From Candidatus Amulumruptor caecigallinarius (GTDB lineage: Bacteria > Bacteroidota > Bacteroidia > Bacteroidales > Muribaculaceae), in contig JAMPDP010000006.1 in assembly GCA_023665605.1 (NCBI GenBank), forward strand, positions 1 through 62,499: a stretch of DNA of 62,499 bases. Direction: 5' to 3'. Each line of letters starts with the position of its first letter. The stretch's first letter is position 1. Below, one piece after another: positions 7,483 through 16,685 of the stretch. The notes below the pieces were generated by a model. It had not been told where the DNA came from and did not search any database. It was given only the letters and a program-made list of their open reading frames with translations. The position numbers and the translations under genes are program-made.

Positions 7483-7594
7483 GTCAGCCGCACGCCGTAG
7501 TTCGGGTTCGAGTTCGTCCCGGCGTTATTCGCGTTCGTGTACGCAATACCGCCATTCGCATTCGCATGGTTGCCAGCACGCAGGGGCACACGGC
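7483..7594 (-). repeat. DGR template repeat (TR)
   Basis: This 112-bp stretch aligns without gaps to 7792-7903. Ten positions differ. Nine of these are A in the template on the coding strand (T at 7484, 7502, 7507, 7508, 7534, 7556, 7562, 7567 and 7571 on the plus strand). The tenth, 7499, is a T-to-G change on the coding strand. Read as codons the TR is rich in AAC (Asn), the codon type that gives the widest choice when adenines mutate. It is non-coding in practice; the peptide it encodes is simply the unmutated version of the fibre C-terminus. Confidence 0.95.
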
Positions 7595-7618
7595 ACGGGA
7601 TTGTCTACCTTTCAGGCG

Positions 7619-7650
7619 CAAAATTAGGCAATTCCGCTAAAATCCGAAAA
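7619..7650 (-). promoter_or_regulatory. Promoter of the template-repeat RNA
   Basis: On the minus strand TAATTTTG (7619-7626) matches the -7 consensus, with a T-run about 20 bases upstream as a partial -33. Transcription would start near 7612, only some 18 bases before the TR, and continue into the RT gene. Confidence 0.6.
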
Positions 7651-7672
7651 AAACGACTCGCCTGACGGCGAG
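7647..7672 (-). terminator. Terminator of the fibre operon
   Basis: CTCGCC, loop GTCA, GGCGAG, then TCG and six T on the minus strand. It separates the fibre transcript from the TR-RT transcript, and its T-run overlaps the -33 region of the TR promoter. Confidence 0.8.
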
Positions 7673-7679
7673 AAATCGA

Positions 7680-7713
7680 GAGGGAGCAGCCGCCCGTTGG
7701 CCGGCTCTCCCTC
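7680..7713 (-). repeat. Large hairpin between fibre gene and terminator
   Basis: GAGGGAG and CTCCCTC form the outer stem and AGCC/GGCT with GCC/GGC the inner stem. It precedes the terminator hairpin and could protect the mRNA end or form part of the DGR target structure. Confidence 0.55.
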
Positions 7714-7723
7714 TGACGCTCTT

Positions 7724-7753
7724 TCGCAAACCGCGCTCTGCGCGTTATCGCGA
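7724..7753. repeat. Inverted repeat just beyond the variable repeat
   Basis: On the coding strand TCGC, a short spacer, AACGCGC, loop AGA, GCGCG, TT and GCGA fold into a strong hairpin about 40 bases after the variable repeat and just after the stop codon. In the Bordetella phage DGR a hairpin or cruciform at this place raises homing efficiency; the same role here is inferred. Confidence 0.55.
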
Positions 7754-7757
7754 TCCG

Positions 7758-10700
7758 CTAATCGTCCTCGAACACGCACGCGCCCCTGAAGGCCAGCCGC
7801 ACGCCGTCGTACGGGACCGAGTTCGTCCCGGCGTTATTCGCGCTCGTGTACGCAATACCGCCATACGCATACGCACGGTAGCCAGCACGCAGGGGCACAC
7901 GGCTACGCCCGGCTGTATACCAATGCCCGTCTGCATAGTTCTGATTGAACTTGCTTGTGTCAGACGTGCAGCGGGATGGTATCATGTCGCAGTAGCGGCC
8001 GTGACGGACGCGTGCCACGCATACGTTTGTATCGGTGATACCTTGCACGACTCGCTCCGTCTTGGTGACAGGATTGTAAATGTGCCACTTGGCATCAATC
8101 GGAAAACTGCCATCCTCGGCATATTTCTTGCAACGCATATCCACGAATGATGTCACATTGACAGCAACGTTATCCTGCCACTCCGAGTGACAGCCGACAT
8201 AGTTTTGTATGCCGAAGATGATGTTGCCCGAGTTGTCACCGCTCCATCGTCTCGTCACATTGCCGTAGCTGTTCATGCCGCTCGCCCCAGTGGTATAGCC
8301 CACCTGGCAACCGTAGCCGCACACGGCCTGGACATCCCTGTCACCAATCAGACCAAGCACGATGTTGTCTATGTCGACACGCATCTCATAGTCGATGGAA
8401 TAGAACCCGGGGCCGCGCATACGGCATAGGTTGATAAGGTTGGCAGCGGAGCCTCGCATGGTCGATGTCGGCACAGTGGTATTGGTCAGCTCTCCGTCAC
8501 TGTCATACTGCCACTCGGTATTGATGACATGATTATTGTCTCCGACACGCGCCTTGGCGCCACTGATCGACCGCGCTCTCATAGAACTGTCCACGCTCAT
8601 GCCATAGACACCGCACAGCTCTGCGATTTCTGCGTTGCCACGGTCGCCGCCGACATATACCCAGTCAGGCTCTATCGCCTCGATGGCCGATGAATCCACT
8701 GCTATGGCCTCTCGGTCATCAAACCCAACCGGGCCGGTGAAGTACAGCCTTACGGCACCCGTGGGAACGTCAGTGAACACATATTCACCGGGGATGAAGT
8801 CAAAATGAGCATCGCTGACCCTGAGGTTGAATGTCCCCACAACCTTGCCATCGACATCCGCGAACACGGCCCCGGCGGTGGCGTTGTTAACACCGGGCCA
8901 GCGCACCTGCCTCATGCCGTCAACATCCATGGCATAGACATTAGTATTGGGGTTGTCAATTATCTCAAAGCTGTCCCCGACGTTAAGGCTGTTGGAGAAG
9001 ATGGCAGCCGATTCCTTGACAAGCAGCTGACCTATCAGCGCTCGGTTAACCTTGGAGGATGTGCTTACCGGCTCATCAGCGCATGAAGATATGAACGTGT
9101 GCTTCTCCTGGTTCTTATAGTCATTCACGCCTTTGCGCCAATGAGGGTAGATGCGCTTCAGGATGTCAAAGCCCTCGCTGGTATGGTCAGTGTAGTCGAA
9201 GTCTGTGCCGTCGGCCATCTTGGTGTAGTCGGAGTCGCTGACCCGCTTGCAGTAAAGCTTGCCATCGCCTCTGTTAAAGGTCGCCTTATATACCTTGCTC
9301 AACTCATTGACTTTCGCCCAGTGACCGGGCACGGTGAACGGCGTGCCGAACTTGTAGCCGGTCTCATCGTCCATGTTGGTGATGTTCTGGGTGTCGGCCT
9401 CAGAGTCGCTGAAGCATATGTGTGAGTACTGGGCGTTGACTATTTCCAGCTGCGGGAAGTATGCCCTGATGCTGCTCATGCCCGCCATGCCGTCCACGTC
9501 ATTGTCTTCTATCAGCTCGGTGAGTATCCACCGTCCGAGGATGCCCGAGCACTGGCCCGGCTCATTATAGTCATCGCCTTCGGCGTCAATGCCCTGTGCG
9601 CCCAAGTCCATAATCATTCTGAGCAACTTGACGGATGCCGTCATGTTGACACCGGGGATGCGCACATGGCTGAGGCATCCGACCTTGGCGACTTCACGCA
9701 GCAACGTGTCCGTGTCGATATATGCGCACCCCTCAATCCAAAGTCGTGCAACGTTGCCAACCCCTGCGAGCTGCAAACCACCGGGGTATGTGAGGTTGGC
9801 GAGGTTGACAAATGACAGTTCGGTCATCGTGGCAGGGAGTATAAGTGTCTCGATGGGTGCGGTCTGCGCAAGGTCGCACTTCTGAAGACTGGTACCGTCG
9901 GCGTTGATGCTCTCTATCCGGGGGCATCCCGTGGCGTCAATGCTCGTGGCCGTAGTGTTGCTGACATCAAGCAAACGCAGGAAAGGCATATCACCGAGGT
10001 TCACGCCGCTCATGTAGCCGAAGCCGGTGGATGGGTTGGATGTGTGTCTTACACCGCCCAGAATCAATTCCTCAAGCATGGAGCACGGGGTAAAATCACC
10101 CGTGGCAAGACTCATCTCCGAGAGGTCAAGACGCTTGATGCGTCCGGGCTGATAGATGCGTATCTCTGCCTGGCCGTGGTCAAAGTCGGTGAACTCGTAG
10201 GTCTCGCCGGCCTCAATCTTCACGGCTTTGCCCGACACGGTCTGTCCGGCATCATTGCCTATGCCGAAATAGCTCGTCTGTTGGGCGGTGATGGCAATCT
10301 TTGAGTCCGCGCTCAACGCTGCCATGCGGATGGTGAGAGGGTTGGTGAAGAAGTCACCGGCCTGATAGTAGCCGTCGCGGATGCCCCAACGCTGCTCAAT
10401 GAAGCGAGGCAGCGCGGTCAGCCCGCTTCCATGAAGCGCATAGAAGTAGAGGCGGTTGGCAATGTTAGTGTTGTCAATGTATTTGCGCTCGCAGTCGTAG
10501 GAGGTGACGACTTTCGGCCAGAACTTCAGACGCTTCTCCACGAAGAAATACAGTGCTCCCTCAGGGGAGAACGGTGACATTGTCTTGCCGTCAATCGTAG
10601 TGGTGCGTGTGCGCATGGTCTGCACGGTCTTGGCAAGTGAGATTAGCGTGGCACCGCTGTCGTTGCTGTTCCACACTTCGGGGCATTTGTCCATGTTGTT

Positions 10701-13700
10701 GAACAGCACGGAGCCACGCCCCATGTAGGGGTTCTCATAGCCGGTGGCCTCGTCTGTGGGCTTGTTGGGGTCAACCTCGGGGTCTATATCCCTGCCACCG
10801 TCGTTGTCGGCACCGTTGCAAGTGTCGCAGTCGTAAACCTTGTTGAGGTACATGCGGGTCGGCTCCATGCCTTTGTAACCTGCATAGACGCCATTCTCCA
10901 CGGAGCATCCATCCTCAAGGAAGAACATCGGCTGCATATTCTTCGCACGCTGATCCACGGCGGCAAGGAAGTCTGTGAACGCCGTGTAGGCCATGCCGCT
11001 TTCCATCGACATGAACTTGTAGGCGTTTTCCCGCCAGATGCGCTCCCAGCCGTCAACACTGGAGTAGTCGCAAGAACCGAGGAAGCGGAGCATGTTAAAA
11101 AGGTCAAACGGCACTTTCTTGCCGAGGGCCAAATCTTCCTGAAGCTGGTCATCGTCTATCATGCACTCAAAGTAGAACGTCCACGCTGGGTAAGTGCTTT
11201 GGCCGAGGCCGAGTTTCTGCACCCACGAGGATGTCTGCGTGGAGGGCGCCATCATATCCTCAACTGTGTTCACGCCCTGCCACCAGTCAAAGCCGGAGTA
11301 TTGCAGAAGCTCGTAACCGCTGACAGGGTTAAGGACATCGCCGGTCACTACCCACTTGCCGTCTACCTGCTTCATGCTGCCAGTGGAGCGAACCCACGCG
11401 CCGTTCTTGTAGCGGTAGATGGCATAGTCGCGCCCGCAATACTGCGATATGAGGTATACGTTGGCGGTGTTGACATCGGGGTCACTCTTGAAGCGTGCCT
11501 CGGTCTGTGCCAACGTCTCATCCTTGGTGCCGAAGTATTCCACGAAGTCGCCGTAGTTCAGACAACCGAGGTTGTACCCGGGGGTGTCCTTGAAGCCGAG
11601 GGCAACCTGCTCACCCTTGTCCTCTTTCCAATTGCCGCGCGCGTGGAACCATGCGTCTTGCAGTGTGTCGGAAGTGGCACGGAACACGGCAATCGGGTGG
11701 TTCTTTGTGGAGTGGTCCATCTCAATGCCTGTAAGCGCATCGCTATCGCCGAGGTATTGAGTGCCATCGAAGGCGCGTTGCGCGGGTGTCATAAAGGAGG
11801 AGCCGAGGGCGCGGAAGGTGGCGTTCATCATGTCGCACACGCCGCAGTCGTTGGCCATCGAGGAGTCGGAGTAGTCCACCTTGACCGTTACAACATCCAC
11901 GAAGAAGCCGGTCTCGCAGACGTACACCTTGTTGTGCTTGACGGCCTTGATGGCCTTGCGTCCGAGCTCGGTGCTGTCATCGGGGTTCAGCAGAGTGACA
12001 GTGGCCTTTTGTCCGGCAAGAGGGCCGGTCTTGAACTTCTTGTTGAAGTTGAAGCGGTCGTTCTTGACAGGACGCTGCGCGGAGGTGGTGCCTTGCCTAC
12101 GCCAATAGACGTTCTCGGCCTTGAAGTTCACTTCCGGATGGTCAGGATTGTAGTAGTAGAGATTGCAGGAGAACACGTCAGCGGTGCTTGTGCCACCATT
12201 CAGAGCATAGTCAAAGTTGTTGAACGTGGTCTGGTCAGCAACAATCACGTAGTAAGGGATGCCGTGAGCAGCCATCAAAGCCATCGAGGGCTTCTTGGTG
12301 GAGTCAAGCACATTCTCACGGCCATACTCCTCAATCATGGCGTTTACATCGCTCAGTCGGCAAAGGTAGTTCTCAAACGCCTCTACCCAACTCATGTAGC
12401 TGTTATAAGCTATGAAGTAGTTGAGGTTAAAATCGCCGCTTTCGGAGTTGAAGGTGATGGTCTTGTTCTGGCGCAGGGCGTTTGTTCCGGGGACGTAGCC
12501 TATGGCTGCGGACTCCTCACCATTCACATAGAGCTTCACGAATGAGTAGTTACGCCCGCTCTCCTTTGCGGTCACATACTTGGTGCCGGGCTCCACCACC
12601 ACGGCCACGGTGATTTTCTCACCACACTTGAAACGGACGCTCTGACGCTTAGGCTCTCCGTTGAGGGATGCCAGCACAATCTCGTTGCCGGTAATGTAGA
12701 AGCCGACACCCGCAGCGGGGTCGTAACACTCGCAGAGCTTTGCTTCCTTGTCCTTGATGCTGTTTGTGGAGAACGCCAGCTGAATGGCTGCGCCGGCGGT
12801 TTCCAGGGCAGCTGACGAGAATGGCGCGTGGTGTATCTCGGCGCACACATTCTCGGCAATGCGGCACACGGTCTCTCCCAGTCGGGTAACAAAGCCGTTG
12901 GAGTTGTAATTGCACCCCTCCAGCGTCATCTCATAGCCCTTGCTGACTATGCGGTGGTCGGTTTCGTTGTTGCTCCTTGTGGAGAAGTCAAAGTCATAGA
13001 GGGCGCCGTCCTTGACCTGGGCTTCTATGGCAGAACCACTGACGGTGACTGTGATGGCCATACTCTTTACGCTCCCGCTCAGAGCGTAAACGTCAAATTG
13101 CTTTGAGCCGTCTGAGGCAAAGCCCTGAACCTGCTTGGAAACGGTCACACTCTTGCCGGAGTCGCAGTTGGTGGAGATAATAGGTGTGCCATCCATCACA
13201 ACCTCAACCGGCACAGATATGGCGTTGGGGGTGTATGCCGCAACCTCAACTTTGAGGGAGTCATATAGCCGTATCTTGCCGTCGTTGCGGTCATCATATC
13301 GCAACGAAACAACAGGCTCGTTGCTCGCGGGGTCAATGCACATCACCGCAGTATAGACGGTGTTGCCCACAACACCACTGGCAATGTCCTTGCCGCTGAT
13401 GCGCAGCGGGTATGAGCCGTGGGTCAGCCTCTCCCCGCCGCCAAAGACGTTGGTGGGGTCAATGCTGATATTATGGCTGTATGAGTCGGTGACAGTAGCG
13501 GTGCCGAGCACTTTCCACTCGCCGTCATGCAACATCTCCGTGGTCACGAGGATGCCCTGCTTGGTACTGACGTTGTTCTCAAACTTATACATCGGCAGGC
13601 TCTTTGAAGCCCCGCCAACGGTGAGGGATGTTTCGGCGGTGTAGCCGAGCTTGCCTACCACTGTGCAGGTGACATCAACCGCTGTTACGGTAATCAACTT

Positions 13701-15854
13701 CTCCTTGGTATTGCCGTCAACGTCCGTGGCCTGAATATAGAAGTCCTTGGCTGCGGCCTCGGTGATGAAGTCCGTAAAGGGGTATTCAAACTTGAGGTCG
13801 TTGGCCGAGGCCGACGATGACGTGTTGACGGTGTTGCTCCACAGCTCTATGCGCGTCTGTGCGTCGAGTATGCGGAGTGTGCGGACGGTGCCTAAAACCT
13901 CTGCGTCACCGTCGTATGACACGCTCTTGACAGCGGCACGCAGCACGATGGCCTCCCCGAAAGCGCCCCAGACGGCCTGCGACTCGGGGTAGATGGTCAG
14001 GATGGTGCCACTCTGTTGCCCTTGGCCGGTGCCTTTGGGTATCTTGATGGGAGAGCCTACGGCATTGCCTTGGGCATTGATGCCCTGCCAAACCACATTG
14101 TCGGGGTCGGGGACTTCCTCAAAATCTACAATCGGCTTTGTCTGCAACGCCTCGTAGATGGCGGATGACTTTACCGTCTTGTCGGCATCTGCATCCGTGG
14201 AGGGGACTATCTTGTCAGTGGCCTCCACGGATGAACCGTCACCACCGAAGTCATGCCACAACCCGCTGTTCTTGGGCACCATATCGGTTGTCTCGGCATC
14301 AGTGTGTCGGCCATGGAATTGCTTGGTCTCCCATGTGCCTGTATTGCGGTCACGGAGGTATGTCAGGACAAGGCCCTCCTTGCGGTAGTCTATGCCGGTG
14401 TCCTCCTCCTTGCTAATAAGAGCCGCGAGAGCGGTATCAATGGTGTATTCCTTGTCGCCGCAAAGGTCATTGATGTTTACCATAGGTACATCCCCGGCCG
14501 GCATATCATCTGCTCCCGCAATCGTCACAAGGGTCGCTCCGTCAAACTTGTAGAGTTCCGCGTCAAGTTTATAAATGCGGTCGGCGCGTGGCGAGCCGTC
14601 TGAGTCGATGTAGTCACCGCGTGAAAAACCGTTGGGGAGAGTCCTGATGTCAAATGTCGGGCCGTCGGCTGTCTGCCGGAAATAGATGCCATTCGCGGGC
14701 AACTGAGAGCCGACATCTGATGTGATTATGCCGTTGATGGGGAGGATGCCGATGCCGTCAATCCGGCTGAGTGCGCCATCGGCTTTCGCAACGGTCTCGG
14801 GGTCTTCCCCAAGCTGTTTGAAGATGCCTTCGTCCCAACGGTAAAGTTGGTTGGCAAGCCGGAAAAGACGGTCAGAAGCGGGGAGAGTGCCGACGCAATA
14901 AGCCTCATGTATCCCGGCCACGCCGTTCTGACGTGAGTAGAACGTCCTCTCAGCCTGAACATAGATGATTTGCCCCTCTTGCAAACCGGCAAGAACATCG
15001 TCACCGCCCTCGGCCACAATGCCGTCAAAGGGATAGATGGCTATGCCGGCAACGGTCTTCATAATGTCATCAAACTCCTCAGAGCCGACCACGTACTGTA
15101 TCGGATAGTAGTAATTCTGCCCGAACACCTTCCTACAAGCGTAAAGATTGCTGCCGCAACGATATATGCGGTCGCTCTTGGGAACGGTTACAGCCTCCTC
15201 AGAGGTGTTATACGTTGGATGCCTTACCCACTCTCCGGCTACTTTGAGATAGAAGAAATGGTTGTCGGCTCCGAACACTGTCGCGCCGTCGGGCAGATCG
15301 TTCGCTTCCTGCGGCTGATAGCATATCCTGTCAAAGGGGAAAATCTGAACGCCGCTGATTATCGGAGTCAGATTATTGAGCGCATTGAGAGCGTCCGTCG
15401 CATTGTCATCGGCAAACACGGCCCGGGCCATTGCATCCTCAGCCGCAGAAACAGCGGCCTCTGCGGTGTCATTGGCCGTCTGTAACATCCGCTTGTCCAC
15501 CGCTGACATCAGCCCGGCTTTGCTCATCGTGGCCGCCGGGATGGTGGTGGAGATATCCTTGCCGATGGAGGACACGGTGAGCGTGGCCATACCGTCGGAA
15601 AGGTCTATTGCCGCCGACTTAAGCTCACACTTGCTTATAAGGGTCATGAGTTCCTCCTGCTCCGCAGAGGACAGAGACACTACCAAATCCCTCAGCGTCC
15701 CGAAGCTCACCTTCCTCCCGCCACCAATCTCAAAGACATCCGAGTCACTCAGCGTAGATACCTGAGTGAGCTGCTCGATAGTCCTGGAGTTGGTCGCAAG
15801 AGATGAAAGCACCGCCGCAACGATGCTGTTGATTTCATCTGATGTAAATGCCAT
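7758..15854 (-). CDS. Giant tail fibre / receptor-binding protein, DGR target
   Basis: 2698 residues. The N-terminus (1-150) is a helical, Ala-rich region likely to attach to the tail. Three imperfect modules follow at about 165-265, 268-350 and 365-450, each opening with a (I/V)xGxxIxPxxxI core and ending in an ASDR(I/L)xR-xxxLY-type strand. Then come Ig-like segments (about 610-930) and a LamG-like jelly roll near 950-1150. After a long unassigned middle, a leucine-rich-repeat-like part spans about 1905-2140. A C-terminal C-type-lectin-like domain (about 2480-2698) carries the variable repeat. It is expected at the tail tip, binding host surface glycans or proteins with a changeable tip. 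It follows the baseplate genes by a few bases. Confidence 0.9.
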   Translation of the reverse strand: MAFTSDEINSIVAAVLSSLATNSRTIEQLTQVSTLSDSDVFEIGGGRKVSFGTLRDLVVSLSSAEQEELMTLISKCELKSAAIDLSDGMATLTVSSIGKDISTTIPAATMSKAGLMSAVDKRMLQTANDTAEAAVSAAEDAMARAVFADDNATDALNALNNLTPIISGVQIFPFDRICYQPQEANDLPDGATVFGADNHFFYLKVAGEWVRHPTYNTSEEAVTVPKSDRIYRCGSNLYACRKVFGQNYYYPIQYVVGSEEFDDIMKTVAGIAIYPFDGIVAEGGDDVLAGLQEGQIIYVQAERTFYSRQNGVAGIHEAYCVGTLPASDRLFRLANQLYRWDEGIFKQLGEDPETVAKADGALSRIDGIGILPINGIITSDVGSQLPANGIYFRQTADGPTFDIRTLPNGFSRGDYIDSDGSPRADRIYKLDAELYKFDGATLVTIAGADDMPAGDVPMVNINDLCGDKEYTIDTALAALISKEEDTGIDYRKEGLVLTYLRDRNTGTWETKQFHGRHTDAETTDMVPKNSGLWHDFGGDGSSVEATDKIVPSTDADADKTVKSSAIYEALQTKPIVDFEEVPDPDNVVWQGINAQGNAVGSPIKIPKGTGQGQQSGTILTIYPESQAVWGAFGEAIVLRAAVKSVSYDGDAEVLGTVRTLRILDAQTRIELWSNTVNTSSSASANDLKFEYPFTDFITEAAAKDFYIQATDVDGNTKEKLITVTAVDVTCTVVGKLGYTAETSLTVGGASKSLPMYKFENNVSTKQGILVTTEMLHDGEWKVLGTATVTDSYSHNISIDPTNVFGGGERLTHGSYPLRISGKDIASGVVGNTVYTAVMCIDPASNEPVVSLRYDDRNDGKIRLYDSLKVEVAAYTPNAISVPVEVVMDGTPIISTNCDSGKSVTVSKQVQGFASDGSKQFDVYALSGSVKSMAITVTVSGSAIEAQVKDGALYDFDFSTRSNNETDHRIVSKGYEMTLEGCNYNSNGFVTRLGETVCRIAENVCAEIHHAPFSSAALETAGAAIQLAFSTNSIKDKEAKLCECYDPAAGVGFYITGNEIVLASLNGEPKRQSVRFKCGEKITVAVVVEPGTKYVTAKESGRNYSFVKLYVNGEESAAIGYVPGTNALRQNKTITFNSESGDFNLNYFIAYNSYMSWVEAFENYLCRLSDVNAMIEEYGRENVLDSTKKPSMALMAAHGIPYYVIVADQTTFNNFDYALNGGTSTADVFSCNLYYYNPDHPEVNFKAENVYWRRQGTTSAQRPVKNDRFNFNKKFKTGPLAGQKATVTLLNPDDSTELGRKAIKAVKHNKVYVCETGFFVDVVTVKVDYSDSSMANDCGVCDMMNATFRALGSSFMTPAQRAFDGTQYLGDSDALTGIEMDHSTKNHPIAVFRATSDTLQDAWFHARGNWKEDKGEQVALGFKDTPGYNLGCLNYGDFVEYFGTKDETLAQTEARFKSDPDVNTANVYLISQYCGRDYAIYRYKNGAWVRSTGSMKQVDGKWVVTGDVLNPVSGYELLQYSGFDWWQGVNTVEDMMAPSTQTSSWVQKLGLGQSTYPAWTFYFECMIDDDQLQEDLALGKKVPFDLFNMLRFLGSCDYSSVDGWERIWRENAYKFMSMESGMAYTAFTDFLAAVDQRAKNMQPMFFLEDGCSVENGVYAGYKGMEPTRMYLNKVYDCDTCNGADNDGGRDIDPEVDPNKPTDEATGYENPYMGRGSVLFNNMDKCPEVWNSNDSGATLISLAKTVQTMRTRTTTIDGKTMSPFSPEGALYFFVEKRLKFWPKVVTSYDCERKYIDNTNIANRLYFYALHGSGLTALPRFIEQRWGIRDGYYQAGDFFTNPLTIRMAALSADSKIAITAQQTSYFGIGNDAGQTVSGKAVKIEAGETYEFTDFDHGQAEIRIYQPGRIKRLDLSEMSLATGDFTPCSMLEELILGGVRHTSNPSTGFGYMSGVNLGDMPFLRLLDVSNTTATSIDATGCPRIESINADGTSLQKCDLAQTAPIETLILPATMTELSFVNLANLTYPGGLQLAGVGNVARLWIEGCAYIDTDTLLREVAKVGCLSHVRIPGVNMTASVKLLRMIMDLGAQGIDAEGDDYNEPGQCSGILGRWILTELIEDNDVDGMAGMSSIRAYFPQLEIVNAQYSHICFSDSEADTQNITNMDDETGYKFGTPFTVPGHWAKVNELSKVYKATFNRGDGKLYCKRVSDSDYTKMADGTDFDYTDHTSEGFDILKRIYPHWRKGVNDYKNQEKHTFISSCADEPVSTSSKVNRALIGQLLVKESAAIFSNSLNVGDSFEIIDNPNTNVYAMDVDGMRQVRWPGVNNATAGAVFADVDGKVVGTFNLRVSDAHFDFIPGEYVFTDVPTGAVRLYFTGPVGFDDREAIAVDSSAIEAIEPDWVYVGGDRGNAEIAELCGVYGMSVDSSMRARSISGAKARVGDNNHVINTEWQYDSDGELTNTTVPTSTMRGSAANLINLCRMRGPGFYSIDYEMRVDIDNIVLGLIGDRDVQAVCGYGCQVGYTTGASGMNSYGNVTRRWSGDNSGNIIFGIQNYVGCHSEWQDNVAVNVTSFVDMRCKKYAEDGSFPIDAKWHIYNPVTKTERVVQGITDTNVCVARVRHGRYCDMIPSRCTSDTSKFNQNYADGHWYTAGRSRVPLRAGYRAYAYGGIAYTSANNAGTNSVPYDGVRLAFRGACVFEDD
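7792..7903 (-). repeat. DGR variable repeat (VR)
   Basis: The last codons of the fibre gene, matching the template repeat at 91 percent. Diversified residues around 2651-2690 change template Asn or His to Tyr, Arg, Ser and Val. The stretch ANNAGTN is unchanged although it is adenine-rich. The sequence ends in GVRLAFR, typical of the C-type-lectin fold used as DGR display scaffold. Confidence 0.93.
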
Positions 15855-15860
15855 ACGTCA

Positions 15861-16685
15861 TTAGATTTTACGATTAATACCTGTTGTGATTTGTCTGTAA
15901 TCAGTGGTGCCGGTGCGCCGCATGATAAGGCGGTTGCGCTCCTCGATCACCGGGTCAAGGTTGACAGACTGCTGGAGCGTCTGATTGAAAACGAATGAGT
16001 TCACGCCATCGAGCTGCACCGTAAGCTCCGGCACGTTGGCCTCCTTGCGGGTATACTTCACGCCGTCAAAATAGACGTGCGAGCAGACGAGGATGCGGTT
16101 GAGCATCTCGCCAAACCACACCGGGACACCCATAGAGCCGCCAAGGGTGAACCTCTTTTGCGTTGACTCCAGTCCGAAGAGCTGAGAGATGTCGGAGTGT
16201 GCGGTGACAAACTGCTCGCTCTCTACGCCGAAAGTCCAGTTGCTGTCCTTGAAGCCGCCGGGCACTCGCCAGTCAAAGAAATACTGCATGCGGTCGATGA
16301 AGAACACGGCATCGGTGCGCTGTCGGTTATTCTTCATGGAGTATTGAATGAGGGTGGTGTTATCAAGCTCCACCGGGTCATCCGTCACCTTGAACAGTGC
16401 GCAGCTCCCTATATCCTCAATTCTCACGCGGTAAATGCCCACCGGCGGCATCAATTCCGCGAAATGCAGATACACGCCTGTGTTGATTTGCCAGATGCTT
16501 AATGTGATGGCCTGTGCCGTGTCCGACTGAATATCTCGCAACTCGGCGAGTGGTGGCTCTTTTGAGGAGCATATGACCTCCAAGAGGATTCTGTCCGTGG
16601 GGGCGAAGGTCTGTATATAGTCGCTCTCTATCCCGTCAGCCTTTGGAAGGTTGAAGAACAGCGGAGTGAATGGTGACACTGTCAT
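15861..16685 (-). CDS. Tail tip / baseplate protein
   Basis: 274 residues, with no motif I can name. Beta-rich sequence (for example FTPLFFNLP at the start, TGVYLHFAELMPPVGIYRVRIED) and the position between the large tail protein and the fibre suggest a baseplate or fibre-adaptor subunit. It overlaps the upstream gene by four bases. The C-terminus (QLDGVNSFVFNQTLQQS, then IEERNRLIMRR) is charged, like a domain that contacts a partner. Confidence 0.6.
   Translation of the reverse strand: MTVSPFTPLFFNLPKADGIESDYIQTFAPTDRILLEVICSSKEPPLAELRDIQSDTAQAITLSIWQINTGVYLHFAELMPPVGIYRVRIEDIGSCALFKVTDDPVELDNTTLIQYSMKNNRQRTDAVFFIDRMQYFFDWRVPGGFKDSNWTFGVESEQFVTAHSDISQLFGLESTQKRFTLGGSMGVPVWFGEMLNRILVCSHVYFDGVKYTRKEANVPELTVQLDGVNSFVFNQTLQQSVNLDPVIEERNRLIMRRTGTTDYRQITTGINRKI

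Noticed and set aside
7404-7589. Leftward 61-codon frame across the template repeat as a protein gene
   Set aside because: It is the DGR template itself; similarity to the fibre end comes from TR-VR homology.
11199-12545. Long rightward reading frame of 448 codons opposite the fibre gene
   Set aside because: It is antisense to a continuous fibre gene and its composition (Val, Gly, Leu runs) is what complementing that gene's codon bias produces; no promoter or family match.
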